DNA from: Mercurialis annua
Lineage: Eukaryota > Streptophyta > Magnoliopsida > Malpighiales > Euphorbiaceae
DNA: 64,000 nucleotides
Direction of reading: 5' to 3'
Assembly: GCF_937616625.2 (NCBI RefSeq)
Contig: NC_065572.1
Span: forward strand, 71,174,653-71,238,652
How positions within the stretch are numbered: the stretch's first letter is position 1; the number at the start of each line of letters is the position of its first letter. Shown piece after piece: positions 59,750 to 64,000 of the stretch. Under the pieces are notes generated by a model. The model saw nothing but the letters and a program-made list of their open reading frames with translations, searched no databases and was not told the origin of the DNA. Position numbers and translations under genes: made by a program.

Positions 59750-60252
59750 GGCCTAATGTCATAAAAAACCCCGACCTTTTAGCCCCTTTTCAATCATACC
59801 CTGGCGTTGCAAATTTATCAATTTTACCCTATTTTGCATTTTTGTGTTTCAATTGTACCCTGAAAAATTAAATTAACGTCTTTTGCGTTTGGAAATTTAT
59901 TTAAAACATTCTACATGTCTCGCATATATTAATTGTATATTTTTAAAATTTATTTAAATTTAGTTAAATTAATTAAGAATTTAAATTAGTGTTAATTTGA
60001 TTATGATTTTTAGTTAGTTTTTAAAAATAAAGGACTTATTTGTACTTTTTTGAATAAAAAAAAATTAATTTCATGTTTAGACTTAATTAATTGAATGATT
60101 TCATCATTTAAGTAAAAAAATTAACAAAAATTAAAATATTGGGGTACAATTGAAAACGGAAAATTCAAAAGTGGGTAAAATTGACAAATTTTCAACGTCA
60201 GGGTAGAATTGAAAAAAAGTTTAAAGGTGAGGGGTTTTTGAGTGATAAGGCC
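59750..60252. mobile_element. Mutator-like MITE, GGCCTA family
   Basis: 503 bp. The left end GGCCTAATGTCATAAAAAAC and its inverted right copy (GGGGTTTTTGAGTGATAAGGCC) continue as long inverted arms containing TCAATTTTACCC and CAATTGTACCC. The flanking 9-bp repeats AATTTTATA (59741-59749 and 60253-60261) are identical. It is of the same family as 21457-21957 but with a better preserved target duplication, so probably younger. Confidence 0.88.
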
Positions 60253-60261
60253 AATTTTATA

Positions 60262-61463
60262 ATACAAACTTTAAATGAGAGCAATATTAAATATGAATTA
60301 TCAATTCTGCAATAAAAATGATGATAAGGACAATAGAGCAATTCACATTTTTGTATCTATGCCAATATTATTTTATGATAAAATTGCTTGGTCTTTTTAA
60401 AAAAATTGATAATTCATATTTGACATTATTAATATTTAAATTACTTTACTTTTGATAAATTTTTTTATTGCTTTATGTGTCTACTTTATTCATAATATTG
60501 CTCTTAATGGTTATTAAATAATAAAATTAAATAAAATGCTTTTAAGTTTATATATTTTAACATTTTTTATTGTACCACACATGATGTGGTCGTTTTTAGC
60601 TCAATTCTTGTAAAAGTGTGTGCTTTAATTTTCATCGCCAAAATTGGGTTAGAATAGGTAGATTTAGATAACATTACCCTAAATTTAATAACCAAACGAG
60701 GAGGAAGTGAGGAGAAGTTAGTTTGATACAATTTCCCTTCTTTTAATGTGTGGGATTCTGATATTTGTTGTTAGTGGGCCACCTACTAAACGACGAGGAA
60801 GCAAAGCGAAATTAGTTTAAAGGCTTTGTCGTTTTGCTACCAAACCATCAGAAAACGCTTGCGGAATCAGAGGGCGGTTCTCTCGCAGTTTGAGTTGGTT
60901 TCGATTGCACACAAAAACACCTTTATATTTGTCCAAAGCCACGTGTTCGTCTGCATGGCATTTCATTTGTAGCAACATTTACACTTCTCAGCTTCAGTCA
61001 TAACGATGTAAAAATGCCACGCTATCACGATCATGTCATTTTAAGGATCCAATACAGACGGAATAACATCTCACACAACAGGCCTATTCCCAACCTCTAT
61101 AACTAAATTAACCCTCATTTCTTAATATTTACTTACTTAAAATGATACTTTCTTTTAATTTTTAATATTACTAATTTATATTTTAATTTTTAAAATGTAT
61201 GTTAAATGATTTTTTTACTTATTTTATTACCTAATTATTAATAAGATCCAAAATTAATTTTCATGTGTACCGATTAACTTTTACATGTAATCTGATTTGC
61301 ATGAATCAATTAGTTAATATAAAAATTATTTTATAATAGATTTGTTAAAAGATTATCAATTGATATAAATTTTCTTCCTATGACGCACATATGTTTGTGC
61401 TTGAATCAATTTGATAATAATATAGAGATTTTTGAATTCATAAAAAAAACATATAGATATTAT
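60262..61463. other. AT-rich spacer
   Basis: Mostly AT-rich with a GC-richer stretch (60640-61030) containing two similar ACGAGGAAG motifs and CCACGTG (about 60941). It could be part of a promoter or an old element; no gene or splice pattern is visible. Confidence 0.3.
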
Positions 61464-62721
61464 GGGTTAATTATATACAACATCACCATTTTTACTAAAT
61501 CTCAAAAATAACACGATTTTAAAAACGTGTCAATTCAAAACATCATCTTATTTCTTTTTAAAAAGGTCAAATGTACAGATTGAATCCTCACATTTGGTCC
61601 AATTTTGAGTTTGCACCTTAATGAACCTTTTTTATACAATGGAGGTATTAACATTATAAAAAAAATTACATCGGACCCTCCGAACCTAAAATGTCATATG
61701 TCAACTAATGACTGGCCAACTTAGTGCTCATGTATTACGTTCGATGACACATACTGGTCTCACTAATGGACATGTGGCATTTTAAGTAGAGGTGGCCATG
61801 GGCCGGGTCAGCCCGTGAACCGGCCCGGTCAAACCCGGCCCGGAACCGGTCAAACTCGGAACCAGACTAAAACTGGCCCGGAACCGTATAAATGGCGGTT
61901 CCGGGCCGGTTCCATATTTGTTGAACCGTAAACCGGCGGTTTCGGGTCGGAACCGGCGGTTTAAGGGTCGAACCCGTTGATAAAAAATATATATTATATA
62001 TTTAAAATATATATTATATCTTTATCATATAATATATTTACTTTTGCAATAAAATATATGTTATATTTATTTTAGTTAAATTTTTGGTTAATTTCTTAAT
62101 ATTTTTTTTTAAAAAATTTTTATTTTCTTGTAATACTATTTCCGTGAGTTATTTTATTATTAAATTACATTTTTTAGTAATTAAATTTTAATTTTATTTT
62201 GAATTTTTTTTAAACCGTCCTAAACCGGAACCGGAACCGTCAGGTTCTGAACCGTCATAGAACCGTCTCTTAGGCGGTTCCGGGTCGGTTCAACTTTTTC
62301 TTGAACCGTGACCCGGCGGTTCCGAACCGGAACCGCCGGGTTATGAACCGTGGCCACCTCTAATTTTAAGTACAAAGAGTTCAATATAAAATTCTTTTAT
62401 AACGCTACGTACCTCCATCGAAAAAAAAAAATTTCATTAGGGTCCAAATTTAAAATCGAATCAAAGGTGAGGGTATAATATGTATATTTAGCCTTTCAAA
62501 AACAACATGGGCATATATTTAGGTAAAACTTTGCTGACTTGGACATCTGATGGGTCTGCCACGTGGCATGCCACGTCATAAAAAAACGCACTAAAAATCG
62601 TCGATGTTGTTTTTAAAAAGAGACATAAGGTAGTCTCCGAATTGACACGTTATAAAGGTCGTGTTATTTTTAAAATTTTATATAATAGTGGTGAGGTGGT
62701 GATTTTGTATATAATTAACCC
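61464..62721. mobile_element. Inverted-repeat element containing a nested hAT MITE
   Basis: The ends GGGTTAATTATATACAACAT and the inverted ATGTATATAATTAACCC-like right end, with AAAATAACACGA and CGTGTCAATTC further in, are inverted copies over about 100 bases. Removing the nested element leaves about 675 bp. Target duplications are not clear, so the superfamily is open. It has no reading frame of note. Confidence 0.65.
61787..62362. mobile_element. hAT-type MITE rich in AACCGG motifs
   Basis: 576 bp with ends TAGAGGTGGCCA and the inverted TGGCCACCTCTA, flanked by the identical 8-bp duplication ATTTTAAG (61779-61786 and 62363-62370). Both subterminal regions carry many copies of GAACCGG/CCGGTTC-like motifs, likely transposase-binding repeats, around an AT-rich centre. 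A GC content far above the surroundings makes it stand out. Confidence 0.88.
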
Positions 62722-64000
62722 ATTTTTAGCATGTCTGTGATTAACAAGCTAAGATTGCTATCCTGTCGTTGAGATACGAGTTGGCACCATTTGCAAATCT
62801 AAATTTGATTATTTTTAATTTGTTTTTTTTCTTTTAAATTTGAATCAACACCAATACATAAAAAATCTTAGCTAGTTTAAAAGAGGCATCTGTTTCGATA
62901 AAAAAGATACCGATAAACGGAAAACTAGCAAAGCTAATTACTTAGAATTAAGGGCACATACAATACACAATGAACTTAATTAGCAATTTGTCCCCTCAAC
63001 TTGTATGTAACGGATAACTAACATATAAATTAATTTTACTAGTAGATTAGTCACTAATTTAGCGATTATAGGCAATTAACTTTATTTTGGCAAATTAGCT
63101 TACAAGTTGAGGAGATAAATTGTCAATTTAGAAGAAATTTAGCTTACAAATTGCGGAGGCAAATTGTCAAAATAAAGTCAATTATTCATAATTAATAAAT
63201 TCATATATTAATTGTCTATTATATACAAGTTGACTGACAGATTATTATTTAAAGGCGTACATAATACACAATGAATAGCTTAGAAAGGATGAAAAATAGA
63301 TCACATACCCCTTAGATTAATTTTGTATTTATATTTTTGTAATTTATGTTTATCTTGTTTGTTTGGTAGATTAGAATTAATTTATAGAATTTGTTGTTTT
63401 ATTATTTTTATAATTGTATTTTATGGAAAAAAAGAAGCTAAAATTACAAAATACTCCTCCTCCATTCCGAAAATAACTTTTAATATTTTATCATATATTA
63501 TAAAAAGTTGTTTATTATTTTAATATCAATTATTACATGTCTCATTAATCTTAGCTGAATCGATTAGAAATAGACCTAAAAGTTAAAATACAAAAAGCTA
63601 ATAATAAATTAAGTGTGTGTGAAATATTTTATATAAATTAATTAATATTATCTATATATTGTAACTTATCTTGATTTCCGACCTCATCCTTTTAGTCTTT
63701 TAGATGTATATTATCTATCTCTCAGGTAAATTATAGCACGTGCTTGCTTATACCCATTAGGAGTATTAGCACGTGTTTTCTATGGATGTAGTTCTGCATT
63801 TTTATTTTTATTTTAATTCATTCATTCCCCCCCTATAAGATGGTATTGGTAGTAAGTAGTAACTAGCTTAGTGTGATGCAGTGTAGTGGCGTTTTCTCTA
63901 AGTGTTTCTCTGTTTTTTTTAGAAATCATTTTTTTTATAAGAGAAGAGGTAAAAAAACTATAATCTAAACATTTCTATTATTAGAAAAAAATCATGTAAA
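62722..64000. other. AT-rich end of window
   Basis: An inverted-repeat-rich patch lies at about 62953-63265: TTTGTCCCCTCAACTTGTA against CAAGTTGAGGAGATAAA, with GGCACATACAATACACAATG and GGCGTACATAATACACAATG as direct copies at its edges. It is a possible degraded MITE. The last 150 bases are pyrimidine-rich and may be the upstream region of a gene beyond the window. No gene is called. Confidence 0.35.

Overview
The window is nuclear DNA from a flowering plant, most likely a eudicot. The genes carry GT-AG introns, the intergenic DNA is very AT-rich, plant-specific families are present (EMF2-type Polycomb protein, phytocyanin, SHAQKYF-type MYB, U-type cyclin), and transposable elements are dense. 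I cannot place it to family or species. Nothing looks bacterial, and I see no CRISPR, operon or origin.

Seven host genes can be assembled exon by exon. They are a U-type cyclin (3523-5635, minus), a plastid-type peptide methionine sulfoxide reductase A (15120-17052, minus), an early-nodulin-like phytocyanin that has lost its copper ligands (19884-21251, minus), a small one-pass membrane protein of unknown function (30344-31056, plus), a RABD2/Rab1 GTPase (32652-35082, plus), a zinc-knuckle plus single-MYB transcription factor (35772-37326, minus) and EMF2, a PRC2 subunit in 21 coding exons (50335-59299, plus). They act in separate processes (cell cycle, redox repair, cell surface, ER-Golgi traffic, transcription, chromatin). 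They do not form a cluster or pathway. There is also a decayed SOQ1-like fragment (28700-29200) and a stretch of unidentified exon-like remnants (23757-27140).

The rest is mobile or repetitive DNA. At least seven short non-coding elements have long terminal inverted repeats, most with 9-bp target duplications (Mutator-like MITEs). Two hAT-type MITEs have 8-bp target duplications, one of them inside the phytocyanin intron. There is one tRNA-derived SINE. Two related larger elements lie in opposite orientation near 0-1 kb and 13.4-15 kb. A GATAAT-rich higher-order tandem repeat and three long (AT)n tracts complete the set.

The most striking locus is 39.8-49.9 kb. A roughly 1-kb unit is tandemly duplicated. 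The second copy has been invaded by a MITE, and that MITE has been invaded by a complete-ended Ty3/gypsy retrotransposon of Tat type (41883-49532, minus strand) whose 593-bp LTRs look identical by eye. The retrotransposon lacks gag, has an in-frame deletion between reverse transcriptase and RNase H, and carries an antisense gene with its own intron and promoter-like motifs. The first duplicate copy keeps the empty site.
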